64,000 nucleotides of DNA. Source: Dicaeum eximium (taxonomy: Eukaryota; Chordata; Aves; Passeriformes; Dicaeidae). Positions within the stretch are counted from its first letter, which is position 1; every line of letters begins with the position of its first letter. Shown here one piece after another: positions 48,920-61,128 of the stretch. The notes beneath the pieces were generated by a model. It was not told where the DNA came from and made no database searches. It saw only the letters and a program-made list of their open reading frames with translations. The stretch lies in NCBI GenBank assembly GCA_013396995.1, contig VWZP01008343.1, forward strand, positions 1,928,208 through 1,992,207. The letters run 5' to 3'. The position numbers and the translations under genes were made by a program.

Positions 48920-50850
48920 CAACCAGAACCAGTAAGGTTATTGAAGTACCTCGAACAGTATAATCTGCACACCTCCGCCTTTTTCTCTGACAGTATGTGA
49001 AGCCAGTTGGCTGTTTGTCTGTAGATCGATCTTTTTTTTTTATTTTGGTTTGGAAATGATCACGTGCCTATTTAAAATCTGTTTTGAGATAAAAGGTTTA
49101 AGTAATTTCATCCATTTGATTAAAAGAATTTAGGACACTGAACTGTGGAAACTGTTCTCCTGAATAATTGTTACCTGATATCATACAAAAATTCTGGTCT
49201 CAGGTGTTTTTTATCCTACCTCGGTTACACTCAAAATGCCTACATGTGCTTCAGGAGCTAAAGTTCTGAAGGAAGTGCAGCATTTTTACTTTGTTTTGTT
49301 ATCTAGGAAACAAGGCATCCAATGTCTTAATTGTTTAAAATAAACAGTAATTCTTTGCCTAAAATAATCCCAAGAACTGAATAGATCCAGCAATATAGAA
49401 CAGTGTTGGAAGTTCCAGCATTTTCCCTATGACCACCTGACATATTTCTCTGTAGATAAATCCTCTTTCACATCTTGGGAAAACAGAAAATGAGGAAATG
49501 TTCACATACAAGTGTAACAAAGCACCTGGATATTAATTGCTTTTATTCTTTACATCTTTACTAAGAAAGAAGTTAAAATGACAGCCATTTCAAAGGAGCA
49601 GATCACTGGCAAATACAGATTTGATTTTGAATGGATTTCACTTCCATCTGAAAGTCTGGGACTAATGCCATGTGTTGGGAACTTAAATATCATGCTGTTT
49701 ATAAGAAGCAAGAATCAAAGCACATAACCCATCCTAATAGAATTTAGCTGGTATTAAAAAGGATGCTTTCAACTGTCAGTAGCTTCTGTTCCTTTAACAA
49801 TTTGCACAGTTTCTTAAAAATCTACAAGCCAGCAACTATAGAAACATATCTTTTTTCTCCCACAATAAGCCAATCTTTTTTTATCTGTTTGTTCCATGGC
49901 AATTTAAATGAAAATAGCTGTCTTAGTTACTACCTGCATCTCATTTTTTTAATAAAGAGTATTAGCTGTGCCTTAAAGATCCATTTTAAATGACACCAAC
50001 AACTATTTCCCTATATAATAGACCTGAAATAATTAGGCAAATCTATGAATACACATCAATATTTGTTTCCATTTTGTTTAATGTAGTTTTCATTAAAATC
50101 ATATATTTTTCTATATTGTTTCTAAATTGATTAGTAAATATTTATTCTACATTGCTATCTGAAGTCAAGAGATCAAAAAACCATAATCTATTATATATTT
50201 TCTTTAAAGGTATTTTTAAAAATTATTCTCAAATTCTCCTCTGAGTTAAAATGTAGCAATTTGTCTTCTTTTTAATCCTCTTCTATATCACAACAACTAA
50301 AATTGAGGTGCATTCCTGACTGATATCTCCTAACATCTCTTATTCAGAATGACAGAACTTCATTGTAATCCACAAAAGGAACACTTGGGCTTTCAGGAGC
50401 ATACAAAACTGAATTGATTACCTGATTATGTCTGTAGGCATAAATCTCCTTTCACTTGCAATCAAGTAGGACCTCAAAAACCAGAAGAATCTCATGGAAT
50501 TCTTTGAAAAACTTGTAAAATAAGAGTTAGCTTTGCTCTTTGGTGCAGTATGACCCTTCTTCAGGTAAGTAACAGGCTTTCCTATGCTATGGACTGTTTG
50601 ATTCTATTATTTAAACATGGGATTACTTTCTGATGATATAATCAATAAAATAGTTTCTGTGTATCTTCAACTGCAAAGAGCAGGACAGTGGGGAAAGGAA
50701 GCTGCCCTTTTGTGAGAAGAGTGTGAGTGCAGGAAGCTCTGCCTAGGAGCCGGTGTTGAGTAAGCTAGGAGGTAATGGGTTGGGATTAGAGCTCGATGAT
50801 GTGGCATTATCATTGTATATGTCTTCCAGCTAATGAAGGAAGCATTATAT

Positions 50851-51014
50851 TTGCAGAATCTGCTCCTCCTGGTAGACCTTAATCATCCTAATATCCACTG
50901 GGAGGGAAGCATCACAGAGCAGAAGCAACCGAGATTGATGGAGTGCATCGATGACAACTTCCTGGCAGAGGCAATTTGAGAAGCAAAAAGGGGAGATTCT
51001 TTGCTGGAATTCCA
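50851..51014 (+). mobile_element. CR1 LINE endonuclease-domain fragment, sense
   Basis: In frame from 50851 the sequence reads LLLLVDLNHPNIHWEG, then MECIDDNFLAEAI, then a TGA stop at 50977-50979, then GDSLLEF. This matches the part of CR1 ORF2 (apurinic-like endonuclease) that usually reads 'MGDFNHPDICW..' and 'LECIDDNFLTQVIEEP'. The catalytic-region G-D of 'GDFN' is V-D here, and the frame is broken. It is a dead fragment with no 3' UTR attached, so it probably comes from an internally truncated or rearranged copy. Confidence 0.82.
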
Positions 51015-52420
51015 GGTAAGGAATAAGTCCAGCTCTCAAGTGAATTGCCGTGGTCTAACCAACTTCTTCCTCTATGTTCTGTACTGCTGAAATGTAATGG
51101 GAGTGCTGGGTCTAGCTCTGTGCTCTGAAGTGTCTCACCACACTCATAATAAATAATTTATTCCCACCCAGAAGGAGCAAATTCTTTCTTAGAAAAGGCA
51201 GTGCCTTACACAGAAAAAAAAAACAACAAACCCAAACAAAACAAAAAGCCCACTTGTTTGTGTAGTCAATCTTTTTTTATTTTATTCCGGTTTGACCCTC
51301 AATCCATTACTAAGAGCTTCATGAGCAGCATAATCAGGAGCAACCATACTGACTCCTGGTTTTGCTTTTGGTTATTGAGTTTCACCTTTCTCAGAACTTT
51401 ATGAAGCATTACATCTACAGTATCAAATTTAAGAATAACTATTTGGTTTTAATAGCAAAATTGCTGAGAGAGGGTATTATAAAAATCCACTTATTTCCAC
51501 TCACTAAAATATTTTTCAAAATTCAGTACAAGACAGGCACTTCATTATAGTAAATTTAGATTCAATAAAAAATTAAAATGTAATATTTTAAATTAGAGAG
51601 ACCTCAACAAACACACAACATGAACAAAATACTTTGTAGAAAGAATCAAAGCAAAATGTAAAATGATCTTCATATCCATTGACAAGTAAATCTCTAATCT
51701 GTAAACCTCATGAAATCTTTTTGTTGCAATATTGTTAGTAATTTCCTCATATGACTATCAGCATAACCGAACAATAAGCAATCTTGGAAACCCTTTTGCA
51801 AATACTTATGAGTGATCATGTTAGTTTTGTCCATGGATAAATTCACCTGACTTTCTGTTTATCTTTTCCCAAAGATGCCTCCTGGCTGGAAGAAACATAA
51901 TGTCACCTTAATTGTGTTTCTGCCATGGTAGCATAAATTATTTATTCTTTAACATATTTATATTTAGCCTTCTCTAGCTTTCATTCCTGACCTCCAGTGT
52001 GTGAGCTCTGTGAGGAAGCACAGTGTTAAGCTTTGTGACCTAGCAATGTTTACTGGTTTTTTACCTTGTCATATCTGTTAGTAATGTAGATCATTGAGAA
52101 TGAGCAGCTATGTTAGTGAGCCCATGAAGTTGTAAAGCTGAGACTGTTCTTAGCTACTTAAAGTGGATTAAGATACACTTTATACATTTTATACATATCA
52201 AGAAGGTCATTCCAGCTGCTACACCTACTTCATGATAAGTGTATAACTTTGGAGATTGCCAATGAGCAAAATGTATATTGTCATACCTAGATCATTAAAT
52301 CAAAAATTGTCATAGGACTGAGTGTCTAAGGAGTACTAAAAGTTATAGTGCACCTCCTCCCATTAGGTGTAGGAACTTGAGGGAATTAAAAGACTGGATT
52401 TCAAACTGATGACCCAGTAC
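51015..52420. other. Unique sequence, no gene seen
   Basis: No recognisable element. A short A-rich tract lies at 51215-51247. Confidence 0.55.
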
Positions 52421-52615
52421 CTGAAAAAATTTTCTTCTTCTGTGTCCTTTTCCCAAAGTCAATATTAACAGGATCAGCCTCTCGATTAACTGTAATTCCT
52501 GAGTTAGGAATCAGAAAGTTACAGAATTCAAATGCTTCTGGAGCTGTGGAAAAGATCACTGCCAGCAGCAAATCCAGCAGCTCCAAAATGCAATTGAGCA
52601 ATTTATTTAGAGCAC
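52421..52615 (-). CDS. Candidate coding exon, unidentified protein
   Basis: On the minus strand this segment is exactly 195 nt. It is preceded by TTACTTTACAG (acceptor AG at 52616-52617) and followed by a GT donor in CAG|GTACTG (GT at 52419-52420). The open frame is unbroken across it and extends beyond both ends (52401-52862, 153 codons, the longest in the window). Both ends fall in phase 1, so the exon is symmetric and would keep frame if skipped. The product contains a hydrophobic LLNCILELLDLLLAVIF stretch, then STAPEAFEFCNFLIP, a polar NREADPVNIDFGKRTQKKK end, and no low-complexity run until the lysines. I do not recognise the protein. The pyrimidine tract before the acceptor is weak. No partner exon was identified in the window. 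It could be a chance frame. Confidence 0.35.
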
Positions 52616-55600
52616 CTGTAAAGTAATTTTGACCTATCTGATACAGCATACAAAACAAGCTATTCAGCTGAAAGTATAGATTGCTTTGTATACAAATATT
52701 ATATATAATTGCTTCTGCAAATGGATTTGGGAGGTGGGGAGTAAGTCTAAAAAAAATCCAAACCCCCAAACTACATTCATATTCCCATTTTCTACCTATG
52801 CAATGCATATTGTGTTTAATAATAGTAAATGTACAAACAGTGGTAATTGCTAACCCAGTCATATTCTGATTCCCAGCGTAAACTGGGAAATCAGTGATTT
52901 CGACGTTTTTCAGGACAATTGTTGAAATTAGTGAACTAGACTCACACTACTCATTATTCATGACAATTTCAGGCATATCTTACTCAGAGTTCCTAGAGAA
53001 TACTAGCAGAAGTTTAGAAGTGCTACCTCCTGCTAGCCAGTAAGACTACTTTGACTATCACGTCTAATCAGGACTTTCCTGGAAGCAGTTTCAGCTTCTA
53101 ACATTCTTGACACTCCAAACGGAAATGATTATGAAATATGAATGAATTTTACTGCAGAATCAATTTCTAATCTTTTAAGACAGACATTGTTTGGATAAAC
53201 CTGTAAAATTATTCTGCTTTCCATTTGTCAAAGGAGAAATTAAGAGGAAATGAGAAGTGAAGGAAAGGTGGAAAATGGTATGCATATATAGAATATGCTT
53301 GAGTGGGACAAACCAAAGAAGATGCCTGAGTGGGAGAAATTGAAATGACATTTGTTTTGAATCTTTTGAAGAATCAAACAATCTTCTTAGCTTGAACATA
53401 GTTGTAGACCTGGTTTTGTCTCTTTTGCCACTGTAGGTTTCCCTTCACCATGAAAAAAAACCCAAACAAATGAAAAATACCTGTAGCATGGTGCTACCAA
53501 GCCATAACAAAGAGTCCCAGACTTAACGTGGATGATAGTAATGTCTAAAGTTATTCTATTACAAGAGGAGGATTCACAGCTACAGGCCCTTTCTGAGATG
53601 ATGCCTCCCACCCTTCTGAGTCACACAGTTGCAATTGACATTTGCATTATTTTTCAAAGAATACTTCTATGACAGAAATGAGATAAGTAGAGTTATTTCT
53701 GTTGATTACAACAAAATTGAGTAAATAAGGGCCAAAACTGAGATTCTGGCAATCTTGGCCATTACATTTATGGGACTCATTAAAAAAAGTTTCTAATTTT
53801 TTTTTTTTTTTTGTGGATGTATGCTAAGTTTCGTATATACGGAATGTTAAAAACAAACTATTTTATCATTACAGAGTTAATAATACATATAGATATTACA
53901 TCTGAAATGGGAGAAGCAAAATTATTTCCCTGATCATGTGATTATCATTCTGATTACTCATGGATGGCTGAAAATTCAGAAGATGAAGACATCTAGGAAC
54001 AAGAATAAAAGTATGTTCTACCTAGAGATGAGAATCACTGTAATAATACCCTTGGATAACTCCATTCTGGTGCAACTTCTTCAGACTAGATTCTTGAGGA
54101 TAGTTCATGAGTGTACTACTAATTGTTGAATTACTCATAAAGAGTCACAAATTGTAGAGTCTCCGGAGGAGATAAGCTGTTCATTAAGAGGGTCTGCTCC
54201 TGTCAGGACCTGTACAACAACTGGAAACTAAACAGGGTGGGTATTTGGCTCTCTGAGAGATCTAGAACAATATACTGTTATAAAAACAATATATTCACTC
54301 AATCAGGCCTCTAATGATAAAATGTACTAATTTACTAGGTGTTAAGTACAGGCAACAGTACTGCTTACGTTTTATATACGGGTGTCTTACAAAACAATAT
54401 CCTTTCACCATTTCTTGATTTAGTTCAACTGTTTTATTGTGATTTGCTCTTCTACTGATCATACTCTAACAACCACACTTGATGAAAAGATGAAACATCC
54501 GAACTCTGCATCTACATCTTAGGTCTTTGTGGAGAAGTTTAATATCAATTTCCTGCTTCAGCATGACAATAGTTTGGACTGACCTTGACCCTTGGATCTT
54601 CTCTGTGTAGCCTAACAACAAAAGACTTAGCAGGACAGTTATGAGTATGCATAACATTATATATCATCTCAAGATATTTCAAAGGGTGACATAAAGACAT
54701 AATTTATCCTATGCGTCCTGAAGGAGACAAGATATACAAGGACATGAAAGTTTGCTTCAAAATTCTTGGCCTTATGTGACATAGTCAGTATGTTGCTTAT
54801 ACAGTGGTTATGCAGTGCAGATGCACACATAAGCCTGTAGGCTACAGCCATGCAATGTTATCCAGTGTACTCTACATCTATACCCAAGTTAGCTCTCAGT
54901 AAGAGTTTTTTCTGGAATCAGTTGTACCTATTTAATATGGCCAGCAACATAGTGCTGGCCAACAGCGACTACAGCAGACAGCTCCTGAGAGAAGTCATAT
55001 TTCCCTTCCAGATAAATTGTGAATTTTGCCTACTTACCTGAACAAAGTGCTAAAGCCATTTGCATTATAATATACTGTAATAAAATATGTTGCTGCAAAA
55101 ACAGATGGTGCTGCCCTTATAAGTCTCTTAATCCTTATGAAATAAACTGTCTTAGAAGGTACACTGCTGAGGTGTCTTCCCCTGAGCAAGGCAGTGTGGA
55201 AACAGCTATATGAATGAGGGCTAGGAAGCAGGAACACAGCCAGAAATGTGTGCACCACTGACTCCTTTACAGGATGAAAAATCTTATAATCTGATGACTC
55301 TTAAAAAAAGTCCCTGGGTCTACTGCCCATCTGTTTCTTGTGTGCACTTAATGATGAGGGAATTGTCCCATTCATTCTTACAACTGCTGCTGGGGTAGTA
55401 TTCAGACTCTTGAAAACCATCATGTTACTCAGTGAGGGCAGAATCTAGATGGCATTTTGAGTCTGCTGCAAGGGAAGACCACTGGAGGTCAGAGCCTGAG
55501 CAATCATTGCCCCAAAGACCTCTACAAGCAACACAACTTTTAGGGTCTGTCTGTCCGTGTTGAAAACAAGAGCCAGCTGCCACTGTGCACCAAATCTGCC

Positions 55601-58284
55601 AGATCAGCCCTATCACACATGCACAGGGAACTCTGTATGGAACAGACTTGGGCTCACTGTGCATAGAGTGAGCTTTTATGCCCACCACCCTAATTTCTTT
55701 GCAGGGAAAGCCACATATGACAGGCAGAGTTATTTGCTTACTTTGATGTTACTTTGATGTAACTCTGCAGCCCTTTAATATCATATTGCCTTTGGTAGTA
55801 ATAGGCCATAAGCTCTGTACTGAGTTTGCCTGGCTTCAGGCTGACATTTTTCATGTCTGCTCTGTCTGAAATTGCCTTGTCCTGCAGCTTTGCTTCACTT
55901 GGTTTATCTGTGACAACAATTTCTCTTACAGACCAAATATCTATGTCTAATTGATTTTACTTTTGTTGTTTTTGTAAGGTAAACCCCCCTATATATATAG
56001 GAGTTATTAGTTCTTCTAGTAGAATGAGGGGCTTCTGACTCTAACATGATGATGTAGAGCAGAGGAATAGAAATTTGGTACGATAATATCCTTGAGAGGT
56101 GGGAACTGGGATGTATCAGAGAGAAGTACATCAATGGGACTTTAAGGGATAGGGCACAGGGTAGCATTGGAGACTCCACAACTATGAAAAACTCGGTGAT
56201 GAACATTTAAAGAAAAACAGATCTGGAGCAAAATGATTTTGTCAACAAAAAGAAAATTAATACATATTTCTATGACATATGTAAAGGGCAACGTATATTG
56301 TAATTTATAGTAATTTTAATACAAGATGAAACAGTTTAGTCCTTGGATAAACAGAAAAAGTGTAAAAGTGTGTCAATAAATACACAAAAAGTGGATTCTA
56401 GAGTGAGGAAGAAGCCATTAACAGGAACATCACATTCCTCACAGCAAAGGACTCCAACTACTGATGACTCACCAGAGCATCCCCACCACTGCTGCCATTA
56501 TAAAACCACCAAGCAGCAGGAAGAGGCTGAACCTGAAACCAGAAAAAAGAGGAGAATGTAAAGAATGGGAACACAATCTTTTTAACCACATCACAATTAA
56601 TTTTTTTTTTTCCGTAACAATCAGATCTAGCCCAATAATGATTTTTTGAGTTGCACTGTTCAGATTTCAATGACATCAACAGCTTTTTTAAGAATGCATT
56701 TCCTTTTTTTGCCCATTCACAAGATTTGGAACATAACAAGAAGACATAAGGAAGCAGTCTGTTCAGATTGACTAGTATCTACTTCAGAGTGCTCAAATTA
56801 TTCAATAAATTCTAGTGAATTAAGTAATAATAATATTATTAACCTTTAACAGAGGTGATATTACTCTTTGAATAATAGAAAGCTAGATAAAGCTGTATTA
56901 GTAATTACCACAGTATATTTCCTATGAAATAAAATTTAATAAAACATGGGCCCTGATCCTACCCACAGTGTTTTGTAATAATTAAATTGCCACCACACTT
57001 ACTGCTTTTAATGATATTTTATGAACTTTAATATCTATGTAGAAATTGAATATTTTCTTCTCTCAATGAATAAAAGCAAAACAACTTGTTTTTCTGCTTT
57101 AAGCTTTACAGTGTACTTAATGAAGGTTGGAATCAAAGACATTTGCTAAAAATACATTGCCTAAATTTAAAAAAAAAAAAAAACCACACTTTGTACTATA
57201 CATAGAATCTTGTGTGCTTTAAATATTTCTTTTCTACATAATGAAGTGCATGTACAGAATGTGGAAACCTTGTGCTGGAACAAGTATTACATGTGCCCAT
57301 AAATTAATGTGTCCCCTTAGGAAAATGAAATTTCACAATGTAATTACCCCATTTCTTCACTGAAGACATAAAGGAATTTATAGAACTAATTACCCTGATA
57401 ATGGAGAGGGATTTTTCTTCTCCTTTTTCATTGCAATCTCACCTAGAAGCATGATATAGGAAGATGTAATTCATTGAACTTCACAGTGACTCTGCTGTTA
57501 TATATTTACTAGAAGAAATTGCAGCATTTCAATAGTTTAGTGTCAAATTTATTCATAAACTTCCAATATAGCAATTAGAACAACATTCCAATATAATCCT
57601 GGAGATTTTAAAACAAACTTTTCCTGCTTCAAGTTTTCTTCTGCTAATTTTCCAGGTAAAATTGCTATTAATTGAAGAAATCACTTGACTTAAATTACTG
57701 TTTTTTCAAGTCTTCTCTTCCACAACTGTTTGTAACACAGCGTATGAAGTGCCACATTAATACTATTCTTTAGCTTAAGAAAGCTTTCACTGAAAATAAT
57801 TATCCTAAGAACTATCCTTAAAGCTATATGCAACTAGTTAAATATGGATTTTTTTCATAAGAACAATTAGAGAACATATTTCATTTCATGATCTCAAAAC
57901 TATTTGCAAATTCAAACTGCTAATTGTCTAGTGGCAATATTTGCTCTCTAAGACATATCAGATGGCTAACTAGACAAGAAAAACAACCTTTTATTTAAGA
58001 AATATCATGCTCAAGAAATCTTGTCAACTAAATTAAATAAAATAACAACAAACAAAATTTAAAAAAAAATTAAAGAAAGGAATTCAGTAAAAGTTTAGAA
58101 GCACTATTTCTGAAAGGTTCTCAAGCCAATATTTGGAGTGGGGAAAGTATCTCTGTTGTGAGTATGGGGGGATGTGTGAGAGATTTTTAGTTTTGTTTTC
58201 AAAAACAGTTTGTAAAGCACAGCAAGAATAGAAAAGTTAGTAAAGAACCCGTATACAATTAGAGATTAATTTTGGTTTGAAAAT
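52616..58284. other. AT-rich unique sequence, no clear gene
   Basis: No recognised transposon. One polar, lysine-rich open frame at 56343-56561 is listed separately. Poly-T at about 53798-53813 and poly-A at about 57169-57183. A slightly less AT-rich patch lies at 55420-55690. Confidence 0.5.
56343..56561 (+). other. Open frame with polar coding-like composition
   Basis: 73 codons are open from TTG to a TAA. They contain VRKKPLTGTSHSSQQRT, TTDDSPEHPHHCCHYK and QQEEAEPETRKKRRM at the end. The serine/threonine/lysine/glutamate mix resembles a disordered protein tail with a basic nuclear-type end. There is no ATG at its start, no good acceptor before it, and no family recognised. It may be a relic of a terminal exon or a retrocopy, or simply an open frame in A-rich sequence. 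Confidence 0.2.
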
Positions 58285-58508
58285 AGCTTTAAGGTCATTG
58301 AGTCCAACCATAAAACTGTCAAGCACACCTTTAAACCTTGTTCCTAAGCATGACACCTGCACGTATTTTAAATATTTCTGGGTCTGGTGACTCAGACACT
58401 TTGCTGGACAGCCTGCAAAGTGTCTGAGTGTCAATGCTTGATGGGTCTTCCAGGGAAGAAACATTTCCTAATATCCAATCTATATCTCCTCTGGCACAAC
58501 TTTTGTTC
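58285..58508 (-). mobile_element. CR1 LINE 3'-UTR fragment, antisense
   Basis: AAGGTCATTGAGTCCAACC, 'GTCAAGCACACC', 'TGGTGACTCAGACACTTTGC', 'CAATGCTTGATGG' and 'CCTAATATCCAATCTATATC'. This follows the antisense CR1 3'-UTR. It is interrupted by a palindrome at 58390-58429 that the family consensus, as I remember it, lacks. The distal A/T-rich tail of the LINE is not recognisable. Confidence 0.88.
58390..58429. repeat. Perfect 15-bp inverted repeat inside CR1
   Basis: ACTCAGACACTTTGC (58390-58404) and GCAAAGTGTCTGAGT (58415-58429) are exact reverse complements around a 10-nt loop, TGGACAGCCT. The loop is ordinary CR1 sequence. The right arm stands where CR1 normally continues 'GTTCCA', so it looks copied from the left arm. 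Confidence 0.92.
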
Positions 58509-58820
58509 AACTGGTCCAGTTAGACACCTTCCATGGCTGTCTTCCTCACCAGCTGTCTCAGGAAGTAACCTTCCCCACACAGCAAGAACCTCCTAGACCC
58601 TTTCCTCTCCACTGTATTGTTTTTCCAGCAGGAATCTACTAAGTTGAAGCCCTTCATGAGAACAAGGGCTAGCCTTCATGAGACTGCCTTTTATTTTGCA
58701 TATTATGATTATAAAATAGTTAATCTAGCTTTTCATCTGGGTAGGGTGGTCTGTAGCAGACTCCTACCAGGATATCTTCCATGTTGGCCTTTCCCCTGAT
58801 TCTTACCCACAAATCAACCT
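58509..58820 (-). mobile_element. CR1 LINE endonuclease-domain fragment, antisense
   Basis: On the minus strand the pieces read GVCYRPPYPDEKLD, then after frame breaks LVLMKGFNLVDSCW and KNNTVERKGSRRFL. These correspond to the CR1 ORF2 endonuclease region ('YRPP', 'LMGDFN.PD.CW', 'KQSRRFLE'). Plus-strand phrases such as CATGAGAACAAGGGCTAGC and GGTGGTCTGTAGCAGACTCC are typical of it. The frame is broken several times and the 'GDFN' motif reads KGFN, so it is inactive. It abuts the 3'-UTR fragment with the whole reverse transcriptase region missing. Confidence 0.85.
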
Positions 58821-61078
58821 ATCATCCTATATCATCATATATCTCATATATCATGTGATAAACTCAACTCTATCATTACCACCATCCATCAAAACACTCC
58901 ATAACATATATGATTACCCCATCACCTCTCCTTCTTTGCCTATCACTTCTGAAAATTTTCTAGATATCCATTGTGGCACTCCAGTTGTGCAAGTCATTCT
59001 ACCATGTTTCCATGATTGCAACTATATTTCTGAGCCATTAAAAATTTGTATTTATTTCTAAAAATGGCAAATCTACAGCAATCAAAAGAGTTAGACTTCA
59101 AAGAAATTTAACATCCCCTACTCTTACTGAATTGTAAGGACTAGTTATTATATCAAAGTGCAGACAGTCATAAAAGAAATGTCAGGGAGGACTGGTTTGC
59201 CTGAACATCAGTGCTTTAAAATTCAACGGTTAGTGCTGTGCTAGTCATCTTGGGCCTGTGTTATCGTCAATGAAAAGAAGCAGGCATCTCCAGAGAGAGA
59301 TTAATCTCACCCTATGAAAGGCAAGCAAATTAGATCAAAGCAGTCACCCTCTGGAAGTGCATATTTATCTTCAACAACCATAAATGAAGCCTTAGGTGAA
59401 CTGCTCAGACTCAGATGTCTAACACATAAATGTTAGGTGAAATGAACCTCTAAAATTTACCTCTGAAAGCTCTATACAGTATTAATTCTATGTCTTTCTA
59501 ACTCTTCTTATTTAGCATAGACCACAAGTCTCACACGAAAATGTATGAACTTAAGACCTTTAGAACAACAGCTGTAAAAGTCTTGCAGTTGGAGATGAAG
59601 TCACCCATTCTACTGGGCATTGACAGTGTTCTGAGGCATTAATTCCCATAGCAGGGAGCTTGGGTGAAAATGTCCAGATAATCCTGAGAAGCAGATTGCA
59701 GCTCTCAAAGGAGGAAGCAAAGATTCAAAACAAAAATAAGATGTTGCTACCAATCTCCCCAGAAGAAAAAAATCTTTTTTTGACCTAGAATCTTGTGTCA
59801 AAATGAATGTTTGACTAATCGTGTCTAGGAGACTCCTGAAATCAGAAGACCAGGTGCTGAAATTTTCACCATTTACAAGGGAAGTGAAGAAACAAGAAGC
59901 AAGACTCCAGAAAGGAAGACTGACCAAAAGTAACCCTTTATTCTCATTTCCTACAAATGCATCTAGAAACACTGAAAATATGTTACAGACAGATACTCAC
60001 CAAGATCACTTCAACTGCCTGGCACTGAAAGTGTTAAAATTTAAAATTTACATTTATGAAAGCCACATGTTATTTTAAAGTTAATACCAAGTCACATCAT
60101 TGAACATGTGATTTAAAATGTTTGCTAAAGTCCTATCAATAGTGCTGGTAAAGGCAGCTTTGCAAAAGCATGATCTACCTCTCTCAAACAATGCTCAAGC
60201 ATTTGTTTGAGAAAAACAAGAAAAAAAATTCCTTTATCTTACAAACATACAAATAAAACAACAAGAAGCAACAGAAATTAGGAAAAAAATATGCCAAAAT
60301 AGGAAATATGTAAAAAATTTTCTAGGAATATTTCTGACCTGTAATAGAATGAGTTGAAATAGAAATGGAAAATAGATTGAAGCAAGTAAGAAGAAAAAAG
60401 AATAAACCGCATTTATCAGAAAAATGTGCTCAGTTTCTTCTAATTTATTCTATTTTAGAAACATATTCCTTAATTTCTGATAATGGAAGCACTCATATTT
60501 TTATATAATTAATGATGTGTTCATATGTATATATTAAATCTCTGATACCAATCCAAAACAATCATCATATCAATCACAAATTATATTTTAATTTGTTCTG
60601 ATGTTTGAAACCTTTCAAAGATTTGATCTAAATTACTTTAAAATTTTCCTTGAGTATGACTTCCCTTGAAAACTACATTTTGATAGAACAAGGAAACTTC
60701 TGAATATCTGAAAACCTTTCAGTTCCAGAGATGGTCTTTTCATATAAAGCAAAAAAAAATCCTTGATTTTATTTGAGAAGGGGGAGAAATGTCTGTTTTG
60801 TGTTGTTTTTCTCCCTCTAGAGCTAATAGTTTAGGAGAGAGAGGTAAAAAATATTACAAATATTAAAAATTAGAAACAAGAGTCTGTTTCTAAACTCCAA
60901 AAGGCAACACAAGTTGACACTATGATTTTTCACAGTAAAAATATTTAAAAGAAAACAATGTGGCTTTAAAATAAGAAAAAGTAGTTCTTAAAAATCTGGT
61001 AGTGGAAGAAAAAGATAAATAAGATCAGAGATAAATACAAAATGCTGTTTATGGACAGGAACTAATTTTAGTGGTTTT

Positions 61079-61128
61079 AGATTACTCATTCAGAATATTC
61101 AAAAGATTACTCATTCAACATATTCAAA
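61079..61128. repeat. 25-bp tandem duplication
   Basis: Two head-to-tail copies (61079-61103 and 61104-61128) of AGATTACTCATTCAGAATAT plus TCAAA. They differ at two bases (GA versus AC in the middle). Confidence 0.92.

Larger units (their letters stand above)
43516..50850. other. AT-rich unique sequence with microsatellites
   Basis: About 7.3 kb without a recognised gene or transposon. Several simple repeats and a 21-bp palindrome are listed separately. Confidence 0.55.
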
